Assembly: GCA_021775735.1 (NCBI GenBank)
Contig: JAJFHG010000059.1
Coordinates: 94,376-158,375, forward strand
DNA from: Hyphomicrobiaceae bacterium
GTDB taxonomy: Bacteria; Pseudomonadota; Alphaproteobacteria; Rhizobiales; Hyphomicrobiaceae
Length of the DNA: 64,000 nucleotides
Direction of reading: 5' to 3'
Under the pieces are notes generated by a model. The model was not told the DNA's origin and did not search any database. It was given only the letters and a program-made list of their open reading frames with translations. How positions within the stretch are numbered: the first letter of the stretch is position 1; each line of letters starts with the position of its first letter. Made by a program: the position numbers and the translations under genes. Below, piece after piece: positions 29,970 through 38,624 of the stretch.

Positions 29970-30740
29970 ATGTCCGCATTGCACGAGTTCATCACAGCGC
30001 CTGCGCGTTACGAGCCCGAGACGCCATGGGGTCCCTTTGAAGCGCTTGCAGCAACGGTTGCGATTGTGCTGACGCCGATGTTGTTATTGGCGCTGGTGAT
30101 GCTCACGCAAAGTGCGTTCGGTTCCATGACTGGCGGTGGCGATGCTTTTATGAAAGATATGATGCGTTTAAGCACACCAATTGGTGTGCTGGTGTTTGGT
30201 ATCAGTCAATTGGTATCGCTTGGATTGGTGTGGTGGTTTGCAGGACGCCAGGGCATGCGGTTGCCGACACTCAGTCTCACCTCCCCTTATCCAAGTTATA
30301 CCATGTGTTTTTTGTTCGCGGCTTTGTTCATTCTCGTCATGGGTGTGATTGAGCTGGGGCTTTATCGACTGATTAAATTCGACGTTTTCAAAGACAGCAA
30401 ATTTCTCGTTGAAGGTCTGAGATCGGCGATGTGGCCGTTCACGGTGTTTATGGCAGTTGTGTTGGCGCCGCTGTGGGAGGAGTTGACCTTTCGTGGATTT
30501 TTGCTGTCAGCTCTTGCCAGAACACGCCTTGGTATTGTTGGCGGCGGTTTGATCTCAACGGCACTGTGGACACTGCTCCATGCCAGTTATTCTATTCCGG
30601 CTTTGATCAGCGTCTTTGCAGCTGGCTTGGTGATGACATGGCTGGTGTGGAAGACGGGAAGCTTGCGTATTGCGATTGTTACCCATGCTATGGTGAATGC
30701 CTCAGCGGCAGTCTTTGCCGGGCTGTATTCGCCCTACTGA
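29970..30740 (+). CDS. CPBP family intramembrane metalloprotease
   Basis: A 256-residue multi-pass membrane protein of the CPBP (Abi/CAAX protease and bacteriocin-processing) family. The catalytic EExxxR motif is present as WEELTFRGFLL, followed by ISTALWTLLHASYS, whose His is the next metal ligand, and a C-terminal THAMVNASAA containing the last conserved His/Asn. Substrate is unknown. GGAGGG precedes the ATG. It is divergent from the channel gene and 65 bases before thyA. Confidence 0.87.
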   Translation: MSALHEFITAPARYEPETPWGPFEALAATVAIVLTPMLLLALVMLTQSAFGSMTGGGDAFMKDMMRLSTPIGVLVFGISQLVSLGLVWWFAGRQGMRLPTLSLTSPYPSYTMCFLFAALFILVMGVIELGLYRLIKFDVFKDSKFLVEGLRSAMWPFTVFMAVVLAPLWEELTFRGFLLSALARTRLGIVGGGLISTALWTLLHASYSIPALISVFAAGLVMTWLVWKTGSLRIAIVTHAMVNASAAVFAGLYSPY

Positions 30741-30805
30741 ATTACCGCAAACTCTGTCGGCTTAACCCATGTTTCAACACTAGATGACCAGGACGTGATG
30801 TTCTC

Positions 30806-31600
30806 ATGCAGCAGTATCTTGATCTTCTCAGACACATTCGTGATAGCGGTGTTGAGAAAGGTGATCGTACAGGGACTGGCACAAAGTCCGTATTTGGGCA
30901 CCAAATGCGCTTCAATTTGAGTGAGGGTTTTCCGCTTCTCACCACCAAGAAATTGCACATGAAGTCTATCGTGCATGAGCTGCTTTGGTTCTTGGCTGGT
31001 GACACCAACATTGGCTACCTCAAAGAGCATGGTGTGCGCATTTGGGATGAATGGGCAGACAGCGATGGCAACCTTGGTCCGGTTTATGGAAAGCAATGGC
31101 GATCTTGGGCAGCTCCTGACGGGCGCACGATTGATCAAATTTCAGACGCGGTTGCGTTAGTCAAGACGACTCCTGACAGCAGACGCATCATTGTATCAGC
31201 GTGGAACCCTGCAGACATTCCCAACATGGCGTTGGCACCTTGTCATTGCCTGTTTCAATTCTATGTAGGTGATGGTCGCTTGTCGTGTCAGCTTTATCAA
31301 CGTTCGGCGGATGTGTTCTTGGGGGTTCCCTTTAACATTGCCAGTTATGCCCTGCTGACTGAGATGTTGGCACAGGCGACCGGACTCAAGCCGGGTGACT
31401 TTGTGCACACGCTTGGCGATGCCCATCTTTACAATAATCACTTCTCCCAAGTTGAGGAGCAGCTCGCCCGCACCCCGCGTCGCTTGCCTAAACTCATCCT
31501 AGAAAATCGCGGGCAATCTCTTTTTGATTTTAAATACAGTGATATAGCGATATCCGATTATGACCCGCATCCCCATATATCCGCACCGGTAGCGGTGTAG
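30806..31600 (+). CDS. thyA: Thymidylate synthase
   Basis: ThyA methylates dUMP to dTMP using methylenetetrahydrofolate, producing dihydrofolate. The 264-residue length equals the E. coli enzyme, and the nucleophile is Cys146 in [12 protein letters not shown]. Other signatures are [28 protein letters not shown] and [25 protein letters not shown] precedes the ATG. It leads a cluster with folA, which recycles the dihydrofolate it makes, one lipoprotein gene intervening. Confidence 0.96.
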   Translation: MQQYLDLLRHIRDSGVEKGDRTGTGTKSVFGHQMRFNLSEGFPLLTTKKLHMKSIVHELLWFLAGDTNIGYLKEHGVRIWDEWADSDGNLGPVYGKQWRSWAAPDGRTIDQISDAVALVKTTPDSRRIIVSAWNPADIPNMALAPCHCLFQFYVGDGRLSCQLYQRSADVFLGVPFNIASYALLTEMLAQATGLKPGDFVHTLGDAHLYNNHFSQVEEQLARTPRRLPKLILENRGQSLFDFKYSDIAISDYDPHPHISAPVAV

Positions 31601-31724
31601 GGGCGACTTTTGTCCCCATTGTTGACGACGGGGACAGTCTTGCTGGCGACTCGACAGGAAAGGTGTGCCCCACTATGGCTTTGCAAAGAATGCTAGTTTT
31701 ATGAAATTGGGCGGGGCCCCCTGA

Positions 31725-32141
31725 ATGACGCACTTTTCTTATATCATTTTTTGCCTTGGTGCCTTTTTGTTGAGTGGTTGCGCGACAATTACTAAAGGTA
31801 CGACACAAGCCATCACGTTGGATACGCCTGGCGCGCCAGGAGCTCAGTGTACACTTGTATCTGAGGGTATTGGCACCAAGGTCGTTCAGAGGCCAGCGAC
31901 GTTAACGCTCGACAAGAGCCAATCTGCGATTTCGGTGACCTGCAAGAAAGAGTGCTTTCAGGACGGTATAGGTATTATTGCTTCAAATACCGAAACGATG
32001 ACCGCTGGTAATTTGCTTCTTGGCGGTGTGATCGGACTTGGTGTTGATGCAGCGAGCGGCGCGATGAACAAGTACAACGCGAACAACCAAATCGCCATGG
32101 TGAAGGTGTCCGGATGCCAGCCAAGACTTCAAGGGACCTAG
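31725..32141 (+). CDS. Small lipoprotein of unknown function
   Basis: A 138-residue predicted lipoprotein. The N-terminal FCLGAFLLSGC is a clear type II signal peptide with the lipobox cysteine at about residue 19, followed by ATITKGTTQAITLDTPGAPG. A glycine-rich hydrophobic stretch near residue 95 (GNLLLGGVIGLGVDAASGA) could touch the membrane. I do not recognise a function. It sits between thyA and folA, stopping 4 bases before the folA start, and looks translationally linked to folA. Confidence 0.75.
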   Translation: MTHFSYIIFCLGAFLLSGCATITKGTTQAITLDTPGAPGAQCTLVSEGIGTKVVQRPATLTLDKSQSAISVTCKKECFQDGIGIIASNTETMTAGNLLLGGVIGLGVDAASGAMNKYNANNQIAMVKVSGCQPRLQGT

Positions 32142-32145
32142 CGTT

Positions 32146-32664
32146 TTGCAGATCTCGTTGATTGTTGCAGTTGCAGAAAATGGTGTCATTGGGCGCGATG
32201 GCGATCTGCCATGGCGGATGTCGTCTGACCTCAAAACCTTTCGTCGCATTACGATGGGTAAGCCGGTGGTCATGGGCCGGAAGACCTTTGCGACGTTGAA
32301 GAAGCCATTGGATGGACGCACGAACATCGTCGTCACACGCGCAGCCGACTTTAAAGCAGACGGTGTGGTGGTGACGGGCTCGCTTGACGATGCCCTTGAA
32401 GCGGCTCGCCGTGCGCTGACAAGTGAGAATGAAGACGGTGAAGTCATGATTATGGGGGGCGCGGAGATCTACGCCCAGACCCTGCCCAGGGCGGATCGCA
32501 TCTACTTTACCGAGATCCATGCTGCGCCAGACGGTGATACAACGTTTCCTCCGCTCGGTGAGGGGCGCTGGAAGGAGGTCTCGGTTGAGCCCATTCCTCA
32601 GGGCCCACGAGATGACTATGGCGCTACTTTACGGGTGCTGGACCGCATTAAAGACGGTGAATAG
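32146..32664 (+). CDS. folA: Dihydrofolate reductase
   Basis: FolA reduces dihydrofolate to tetrahydrofolate with NADPH. The 172-residue sequence shows SLIVAVAENGVIGRDGDLPW (substrate loop), the FRRITMGKPVVMGRKTF NADPH-binding stretch, and VMIMGGAEIYAQTL. The start appears to be TTG at 32146, preceded by AAGGGA; the next ATG would delete the conserved first strand. It is paired with thyA and followed after 213 bases by hflK. Confidence 0.94.
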   Translation: MQISLIVAVAENGVIGRDGDLPWRMSSDLKTFRRITMGKPVVMGRKTFATLKKPLDGRTNIVVTRAADFKADGVVVTGSLDDALEAARRALTSENEDGEVMIMGGAEIYAQTLPRADRIYFTEIHAAPDGDTTFPPLGEGRWKEVSVEPIPQGPRDDYGATLRVLDRIKDGE

Positions 32665-32877
32665 CTGTGATCGGTGTTGCGGTTTTTGGCCGCCAACTCT
32701 TGATTTTGACAGGCCCGTTACCATCTCTCAGAGCTCTATTTGCGATCCCCTTGAGGCTAGCCTATAAGCGGGATTCATAAGGTGCCAACCGTGCCAACGC
32801 GCGGTCTGGAAGCCAGCCCAGCTGACAGACGTCCGCAGGCTTTATTAATCGACATGTCCAAGTGAAAGGCCTTGTTT

Positions 32878-34026
32878 ATGCCCTGGAGCAATCAAACTGG
32901 CGGTGGCGGCCGCAAAGGCGGCGGAAATGGCGGTCCGTGGGGTGGGCAAGGCCCAGGTGGCAGCGGTGGCGGTCAGCCGCCGGATTTGGAGGATATGTTG
33001 AAGCGCTCACAAGACAAAATGAAACGCGCCATGGGTGGCAGCGGAGGTGGCGGCGGCTTCCCAGGCGTCTTGATGTTTTTGATTTTTGCAATCGGCGCAT
33101 TGGTCGTTGCTTGGTACGCCTTTTTCTTCCAAGTCCAGCCTAGTCAGCAAGGCATTGTCCTGCGCTTTGGTGAGCACGTGCGCTCAGAAAGAGAAGGTCT
33201 GCATTTTCGGTATCCGTATCCTATTGAGCAGGTTTATTTGGTGGACATTACCACCAATCGCTCCGTCGAACTCGGCATCAGGACGATAGATAGCTATCGT
33301 GGCCAGTCGACGGAACAGGATGTGCCTGAAGAAAGCTTGATGCTGACAGGTGATGAAAACATTGTTGACATTGATTTTGTCGTTCAGTGGAACATCAAAA
33401 AAGTCGACGACTATTTGTTCAACATTCAAAACCCAGACTCGACGGTTAAAGAAGTTGCTGAAAGTGTGATGCGCGAAGTCGTTGGTAAATCCAGCATTGC
33501 GCCGTTGCTGACCAAAGAGCGGGAAAAAACAGCGAAAGAAGTATCAGCTTTGGTCCAAAAAACCCTTGATTCCTATGGCGCGGGTATTCGGATCACAGGT
33601 GTTCAAATGAAAAAGGCGGACCCGCCCGGAAAAGTGATTGATGCCTTCCGCGATGTCCAGGCTGCTAAAGCCGATCAAGAGCGTTTGCAGAACGAAGCCA
33701 ACGCCTACTTCAATCGTATCGTCCCTGAAGCCCGCGGTGCAGCAGAACGCATTTTGCAGGCAGCACAAGGTTATAGAGATCAAACGATAGCCCAGGCCAC
33801 AGGTGAAGCCGCACGCTTTGAGAAAATCTATGACGAGTATCGCAAAGCCCCAGAGGTCACGCGCAAGCGCATGTTCCTTGAAACGATGGAGCGCGTGTTC
33901 AAAGACACCGATAAGATCATCTTGGATGGTGGCAAAGGCGGTTCTGGCGTTGTGCCGTATCTGCCGCTCAATGAGCTGACGAAGCCACGAACTGGCACAA
34001 CGAGCACTCAGGCTGGAGGACAATAA
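32878..34026 (+). CDS. hflK: FtsH protease modulator HflK
   Basis: HflK is a SPFH/prohibitin-family membrane protein that forms large assemblies with HflC around FtsH. The ATG at 32878 (AAGG upstream) gives the canonical MPWSNQ start and a 382-residue protein. It has a Gly-rich N-terminus, one membrane segment at about residues 60-80 (VLMFLIFAIGALVVAWYAFF) and an SPFH domain beginning VQPSQQGIVLRFGEHV. Its stop at 34024-34026 is one base before the hflC ATG, as in other hflKC operons. Confidence 0.95.
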   Translation: MPWSNQTGGGGRKGGGNGGPWGGQGPGGSGGGQPPDLEDMLKRSQDKMKRAMGGSGGGGGFPGVLMFLIFAIGALVVAWYAFFFQVQPSQQGIVLRFGEHVRSEREGLHFRYPYPIEQVYLVDITTNRSVELGIRTIDSYRGQSTEQDVPEESLMLTGDENIVDIDFVVQWNIKKVDDYLFNIQNPDSTVKEVAESVMREVVGKSSIAPLLTKEREKTAKEVSALVQKTLDSYGAGIRITGVQMKKADPPGKVIDAFRDVQAAKADQERLQNEANAYFNRIVPEARGAAERILQAAQGYRDQTIAQATGEAARFEKIYDEYRKAPEVTRKRMFLETMERVFKDTDKIILDGGKGGSGVVPYLPLNELTKPRTGTTSTQAGGQ

Positions 34027-34027
34027 G

Positions 34028-34909
34028 ATGAGAGCAATTATATCTGGCCTGTTTGTTCTGATTTTGATACTTGCAGCCGCCACTGTCTATTTATCAGCGT
34101 TCTTTGTTCACCAAACCGAACAGGCAATGGTGCTGCGCTTTGGTGAATTTCAGAAGATTATAAAAAAGCCAGGACTACATTGGAAGGTTCCGATCGCGGA
34201 AACAGTCCAATACTTTGATAAGCGCATTTTGGACTTGGATATCGCGCCAAAAGAGTTGCCTGCTCTTGATCAAAAGCGGTTGGTTGTTGATGCGTTTGCA
34301 CGGTTTAAAATTGTGAAGCCGCTTGAGTTCTACAAGTCGCTGACCAACGAATATGGTGCACGCAGGCGTCTTGGTGAAATCTTTGAAGACGAGTTGCGCA
34401 GTGCAATTGGTGCCTCCACGTTTACGGATGTGGTGCGTGACAAGCGCGATCATTTGATGAAAGAGATTTTGCGTAAGGTAAACGCAAAAGCAACAGCGCA
34501 GGAATATGGCATCGAAGTTGTTGATGTGCGTACGAAGCGTGTGGATTTGCCTGAGCAGAATAGTGAGGCAATCTACCGGCGCATGCAAACTGAGCGTCAA
34601 CGTGAAGCCGCTGAGTTTCGTGCTGAAGGTAACGCAGCAGCTAACCGTATTCGCGCAACGGCGGATAAAGAAGCTGTGGTGATCAAGGCCGATGCTACGA
34701 ATAAGGGTCAGCAGACCCGAGGCGATGGCGATGCGCAGCGCAATGCGATCTTTGCTAAAGCCTTTAGTCGTGATGCCAACTTCTTCGCCTTCTATCGCTC
34801 GATGCAGGCTTATGAAAAAGGTCTCAACGCCAGCGATACACGCATGTTGATCTCACCGGACTCAGACTTCTTCAAATACTTCAAGAATCCAGACGGAGCA
34901 GCGCCATAG
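34028..34909 (+). CDS. hflC: FtsH protease modulator HflC
   Basis: HflC is the partner of HflK. The 293-residue product has an N-terminal membrane segment (LFVLILILAAATVYLSAFFV), an SPFH domain (QTEQAMVLRFGEFQKIIKKP), and the C-terminal ARDANFFAFYRSMQAYEKGL motif typical of HflC. It starts one base after the hflK stop and is followed after 15 bases by the DUF2065 gene, so the group is very likely one operon. Confidence 0.95.
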   Translation: MRAIISGLFVLILILAAATVYLSAFFVHQTEQAMVLRFGEFQKIIKKPGLHWKVPIAETVQYFDKRILDLDIAPKELPALDQKRLVVDAFARFKIVKPLEFYKSLTNEYGARRRLGEIFEDELRSAIGASTFTDVVRDKRDHLMKEILRKVNAKATAQEYGIEVVDVRTKRVDLPEQNSEAIYRRMQTERQREAAEFRAEGNAAANRIRATADKEAVVIKADATNKGQQTRGDGDAQRNAIFAKAFSRDANFFAFYRSMQAYEKGLNASDTRMLISPDSDFFKYFKNPDGAAP

Positions 34910-34924
34910 GCGCTGAGATTTGCG

Positions 34925-35110
34925 ATGGGCGATCTGACTGTCGCATTTGGTTTGGTTTTGGTGATCGAGGGTCTGTTATGGGCCCTCGCACCCGATGCCG
35001 CGCGCCAAATGTTGGCGCTTGCCGCTGAAACGCCACAAAAGACCTTGCGAACTTTCGGTTGGGTTGCTGTCGTGACGGGCGTCAGCATAGTCTGGCTTAT
35101 CCGCGGTTGA
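34925..35110 (+). CDS. DUF2065 small membrane protein (YjeT-like)
   Basis: A 61-residue protein with two hydrophobic segments (TVAFGLVLVIEGLLWALAP and GWVAVVTGVSIVWLIRG) around a short helical loop. This matches the DUF2065/YjeT family, whose genes commonly follow hflC. Its function is unknown; the conserved position between hflC and degP suggests a role in membrane protein quality control, which is inference only. Confidence 0.85.
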   Translation: MGDLTVAFGLVLVIEGLLWALAPDAARQMLALAAETPQKTLRTFGWVAVVTGVSIVWLIRG

Positions 35111-35159
35111 GTCGTGCCCAATCGCGGGTTGAAGTGCTATCGCAAGCGAAGGATCGTCG

Positions 35160-36650
35160 ATGTTTGGCTATCGCCCACATTTTTTCCGCAGCGCTTCCTT
35201 TCATTCAGCGTGTCATGGCGCGCTGTGTCTCGCGTTATTTCTGAGCTTTCCAGTCCCCGCCTCGGCACATGTTTCATCGCGGCCAGGTCCTGAAACAGTA
35301 GCGCCAATAGCTGAAGCGCTGTTTCCGGCCGTCGTCAACATCTCCAGCACGCAATTGGCTCGTGGACCTGAGGGCATACCGTTGCCTAAGGTGCCCAAGG
35401 GCTCGCAATTTGAAGAATTGCTGGAAGACCTGTTCAAGGGTCGGGGCAATTCCCCACTAGATCGCAAAGTTTCATCCCTCGGATCAGGTTTTGTCATTGA
35501 TGGCAAAGAGGGTCTCATTGTCACAAACAATCATGTCATCGATGGTGCCGATGAAATTTGGATCACGTTCCCGGATGGCAAAAAGCTCAAGGTTATTGAG
35601 ATTGTCGGTCGCGATCGCAAAACAGATCTTGCGCTTCTCAAGGTGAAGTCGCGTAAGCCCCTACCGTTTGTTGAGCTTGGCCCGTCCAACAACTTGCGGG
35701 TTGGCGATTGGGTTATGGCGATTGGCAATCCATTTGGCCTCGGTGGCTCCCTTACGCTTGGTATTATCTCAGCAAAGCAGCGCGATATTAACGCTGGTCC
35801 CTATGATGAATTCTTGCAGACTGACGCCTCGATCAACAAAGGAAATTCTGGCGGTCCGTTGTTTGACATGAATGGCAAGGTTGTTGGCGTGAACACCGCC
35901 ATTATCTCTCCAAACGGAGGATCGATCGGAATTGGATTTGCAACGCCATCAGACATTGTCAAAGAAATTGTCGGGCAGTTGCGCGAGTTTGGATCAGCCC
36001 AACGGGGTTGGCTTGGTGTGCGTATTCAAACCATTACTGAAGACATCGCAGACTCGCTTGGTGTAGCTGCCAATACCGGAGCGTTGGTATCAGGTGTTAC
36101 ACCAGGTGGCCCGGGAGAGGTGTCCGGACTGAAGGCTGGTGATGTGATTTTGAGGTTTGGTGGTCAAAATGTTTCGTCTATGAAGGGGCTTCCGCGTCTT
36201 GTGGCGCGCGCAAAAATCGGACAGCCGGCCATTGTAGAGATTTTGCGCCAAGGCGAAAAGAGAACACTCAAAATTGTTGTTGGACGCATGAAAGAGGGCG
36301 CTGATTTTGCGCGTCTTCCCAAACCTGATGCCAATTCAAATAACAAGCGGCAGAAGACCATTTTAGGGTTAGGGCTTTCCCCACTCACAGCATCTGTGCG
36401 CGACCAACTGGGTCTCAGAGAAGCTATGAAAGGGGTGGTTGTGACCAGTGTTGATGCGAGTAGTGTGGCGGCCGAAAAAAATATCCAAGTCGGTGACGTC
36501 ATCACTGAAATGCATCAGGACGTAATAACGACATCGGATGGTGCAGCGGCCAAGGTCGCGCAACTCAAGAAAACGGGTGCCAAGAGTGTTCTGGTTCTGG
36601 TGGAGAATCCCAAAGGCGACACCCGCTATGTGGCGCTGCCCTTTGAGTAG
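35160..36650 (+). CDS. degP: Do/DegP-type periplasmic serine protease
   Basis: DegP-family proteases degrade or chaperone misfolded envelope proteins. The 496-residue product has a signal peptide ending near SFPVPASA, a trypsin-like domain with the catalytic triad His125 (TNNHVID), Asp156 (RKTDLALL) and Ser230 (KGNSGGPLF), and two PDZ domains (about 275-370 and 395-490). The start at 35160 gives a somewhat long n-region. It lies downstream of hflC and the DUF2065 gene. Confidence 0.94.
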   Translation: MFGYRPHFFRSASFHSACHGALCLALFLSFPVPASAHVSSRPGPETVAPIAEALFPAVVNISSTQLARGPEGIPLPKVPKGSQFEELLEDLFKGRGNSPLDRKVSSLGSGFVIDGKEGLIVTNNHVIDGADEIWITFPDGKKLKVIEIVGRDRKTDLALLKVKSRKPLPFVELGPSNNLRVGDWVMAIGNPFGLGGSLTLGIISAKQRDINAGPYDEFLQTDASINKGNSGGPLFDMNGKVVGVNTAIISPNGGSIGIGFATPSDIVKEIVGQLREFGSAQRGWLGVRIQTITEDIADSLGVAANTGALVSGVTPGGPGEVSGLKAGDVILRFGGQNVSSMKGLPRLVARAKIGQPAIVEILRQGEKRTLKIVVGRMKEGADFARLPKPDANSNNKRQKTILGLGLSPLTASVRDQLGLREAMKGVVVTSVDASSVAAEKNIQVGDVITEMHQDVITTSDGAAAKVAQLKKTGAKSVLVLVENPKGDTRYVALPFE

Positions 36651-36868
36651 GGCTCTTGAATGGCGGGTAATGTCCGGTTCTTCGCCCTTCGTGTCGTCGG
36701 AGCGAATGGCCTCTGGCCGCAGTAGCCGTTCGATGTCACAAACCCACAGGTGAGGCGATTTCAGCTGCCGACAACCTCTGTCAGCCTGTGCTATGAAGAC
36801 GCCCGATCCTCCCGGCCGATTGCGGCTTGGGCGTAACTTACACGCTTTACGACGAATGGAGACTTAAA

Positions 36869-37582
36869 GTGTCGGACGGCCATTCTCTGCTTGAAACCAT
36901 TTCAGACACGCTCGCACCGGTGCATCAGGACGGGCACAAATTCGTCGCCATTGGGGCTGTCCTCACCCTGCTGTTCTTTCTCCTTTGGCCACCACTAGGC
37001 TGGCTGTTGGCGGGCGTGACAGCTTGGGTAATCTACTTTTTTCGCGATCCTGAGCGTGTCGTACCCATGCGTGAAGGACTGATCATGGCGCCTGCTGACG
37101 GTAAGGTTTCGATGATTGAAGAGGTGCGCCCACCCACTGAGCTGGGTCTTGGCGACGAGCCGCGTGTACGTGTGTCGATCTTTCTTTCTGTGTTTGATGT
37201 TCACATCAATCGAGCGCCGATTGCCGGACGCATCACACGTTCCATCTATATTCCGGGCACTTTTGTCAACGCAGCGCTTGATAAAGCAAGCGAAGACAAC
37301 GAACGCCGCGCGTGGTTGGTTGAGGCGGCAAATGGTGTCGAGGTTGGTGTGGTGCAGATTGCCGGGTTGGTGGCGCGACGCATTGTGGCTTTTAAAAAGG
37401 AAGGTGATGGCATCGGTGTAGGTGAACGCATCGGGCTCATCCGATTTGGCTCGCGCGTCGATACGTTCCTGCCGCCGGGGCAAATCGCGCGCGTTTCTAT
37501 TGGCCAGCGCGCGGTGGGTGGTGAAACGATGCTTGCTGATCTAAAGTCTGATGAACCAGAACGCGACTATCGAGCAACTTAA
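36869..37582 (+). CDS. psd: Phosphatidylserine decarboxylase, short type
   Basis: Psd makes phosphatidylethanolamine from phosphatidylserine at the inner membrane. I chose the GTG at 36869 (GGAG 7 bases upstream), giving 237 residues; the frame is open from 36827. Hydrophobic segments lie at about residues 25-55. The conserved core includes FFRDPERVVP, APADGKV and FDVHINRAPIAGRI, and the self-cleavage site reads RFGS, where the Ser becomes the pyruvoyl group. pssA, encoding the preceding enzyme, starts 42 bases downstream. Confidence 0.93.
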   Translation: MSDGHSLLETISDTLAPVHQDGHKFVAIGAVLTLLFFLLWPPLGWLLAGVTAWVIYFFRDPERVVPMREGLIMAPADGKVSMIEEVRPPTELGLGDEPRVRVSIFLSVFDVHINRAPIAGRITRSIYIPGTFVNAALDKASEDNERRAWLVEAANGVEVGVVQIAGLVARRIVAFKKEGDGIGVGERIGLIRFGSRVDTFLPPGQIARVSIGQRAVGGETMLADLKSDEPERDYRAT

Positions 37583-37624
37583 ACCTGCGCTCATGACCCA
37601 AACGAAGCGTTGAGGACCACATTG

Positions 37625-38587
37625 ATGGACCCTGTAATACCAGAACTTGAAATGAACATTCGACGACGCAGGCGGCGGCGTCTGTTTAAGCATTCGAAAA
37701 TTCCGGTGCGGCTTTTGATCCCAAACTTTGTCACGCTGTTTGGGTTGTGCGCTGGATTGACCTCTATTCGCATGTCAATTGAAGAGCGCTGGGAGCTTGC
37801 TTTGGCAGCTATTGTGCTTGCGGCACTCCTTGACGGGTTGGATGGTCGTGTGGCGCGGCTTTTAAAAGCTTCATCACGATTTGGTGCAGAGCTTGATAGT
37901 TTGGCCGACTTCGTCAATTTCGGCGTGGCGCCAGCAGTCTTAGTGTTCACTTGGGGCTTTGGTCATGTCGCAGAGTCTGGCCAAACCGTCAGCGACCTAA
38001 TAAGTGTTGGCTGGATTTGTGTCTTAGTGTTTGCTCTGACTTCAGCTTTGCGTCTTGCTAGATTTAACGTTGCCCTTGATGAAGATAAGCCCAAGTGGCA
38101 GTCCAATTACTTTCTCGGTATTCCAACACCAGCAGCTGCAATTGTTTTGTTGTTACCCTTCTACTATGACCAGGTTGTTGGTTTTGAAGATTTGAAGAAC
38201 AATCGTCTGGTACTCAATGCGGTCATGGTCTACACGCTTCTGATCGCAGCGCTTATGGTGTCTGCAATCCCGACTTATTCGGGAAAATTGTTGGGTGAGC
38301 GTATTGGCAGTGAATGGGTTTTGCCCATTTTCGTGGCCGCTGTCGGACTTTTTGCCTGCCTCGTGACATATCCCTACGGCACGCTTGCACTGGCCTCAAT
38401 CTTTTATCTTGCCATGATCCCGATGAGCTGGTGGCGGTTCCGAAGTCAGCAGAAAAGCAGTGCTGAGGACGCAGGAGCTGATCGCACATCATCGCATGAG
38501 GATGCCGCCCCGGACACAAAGCCCGATGCAGCACGCGCGTCTTCAAGTGATAATCGCGTCGTGGATTTGCGCCGCGATGACAGCTAG
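37625..38587 (+). CDS. pssA: CDP-diacylglycerol--serine O-phosphatidyltransferase
   Basis: PssA makes phosphatidylserine from CDP-diacylglycerol and serine. The CDP-alcohol phosphotransferase signature is complete (DGLDGRVAR, then GAELDSLAD). The 320-residue protein has about eight membrane segments and a hydrophilic C-terminal tail rich in Ser, Asp and Ala. I chose the ATG at 37625, 8 bases after GAGGA. It follows psd in what looks like a two-gene operon for phosphatidylethanolamine. Confidence 0.94.
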   Translation: MDPVIPELEMNIRRRRRRRLFKHSKIPVRLLIPNFVTLFGLCAGLTSIRMSIEERWELALAAIVLAALLDGLDGRVARLLKASSRFGAELDSLADFVNFGVAPAVLVFTWGFGHVAESGQTVSDLISVGWICVLVFALTSALRLARFNVALDEDKPKWQSNYFLGIPTPAAAIVLLLPFYYDQVVGFEDLKNNRLVLNAVMVYTLLIAALMVSAIPTYSGKLLGERIGSEWVLPIFVAAVGLFACLVTYPYGTLALASIFYLAMIPMSWWRFRSQQKSSAEDAGADRTSSHEDAAPDTKPDAARASSSDNRVVDLRRDDS

Positions 38588-38624
38588 AATGTCGCCGCCG
38601 CACGCTCTTATCGTTTGAGTTGGT

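Noticed and set aside
31611..31636. TGTCCCC/GGGGACA inverted repeat after thyA as an intrinsic terminator
   Set aside because: No T-run follows and the loop is 12 bases; termination here cannot be supported.
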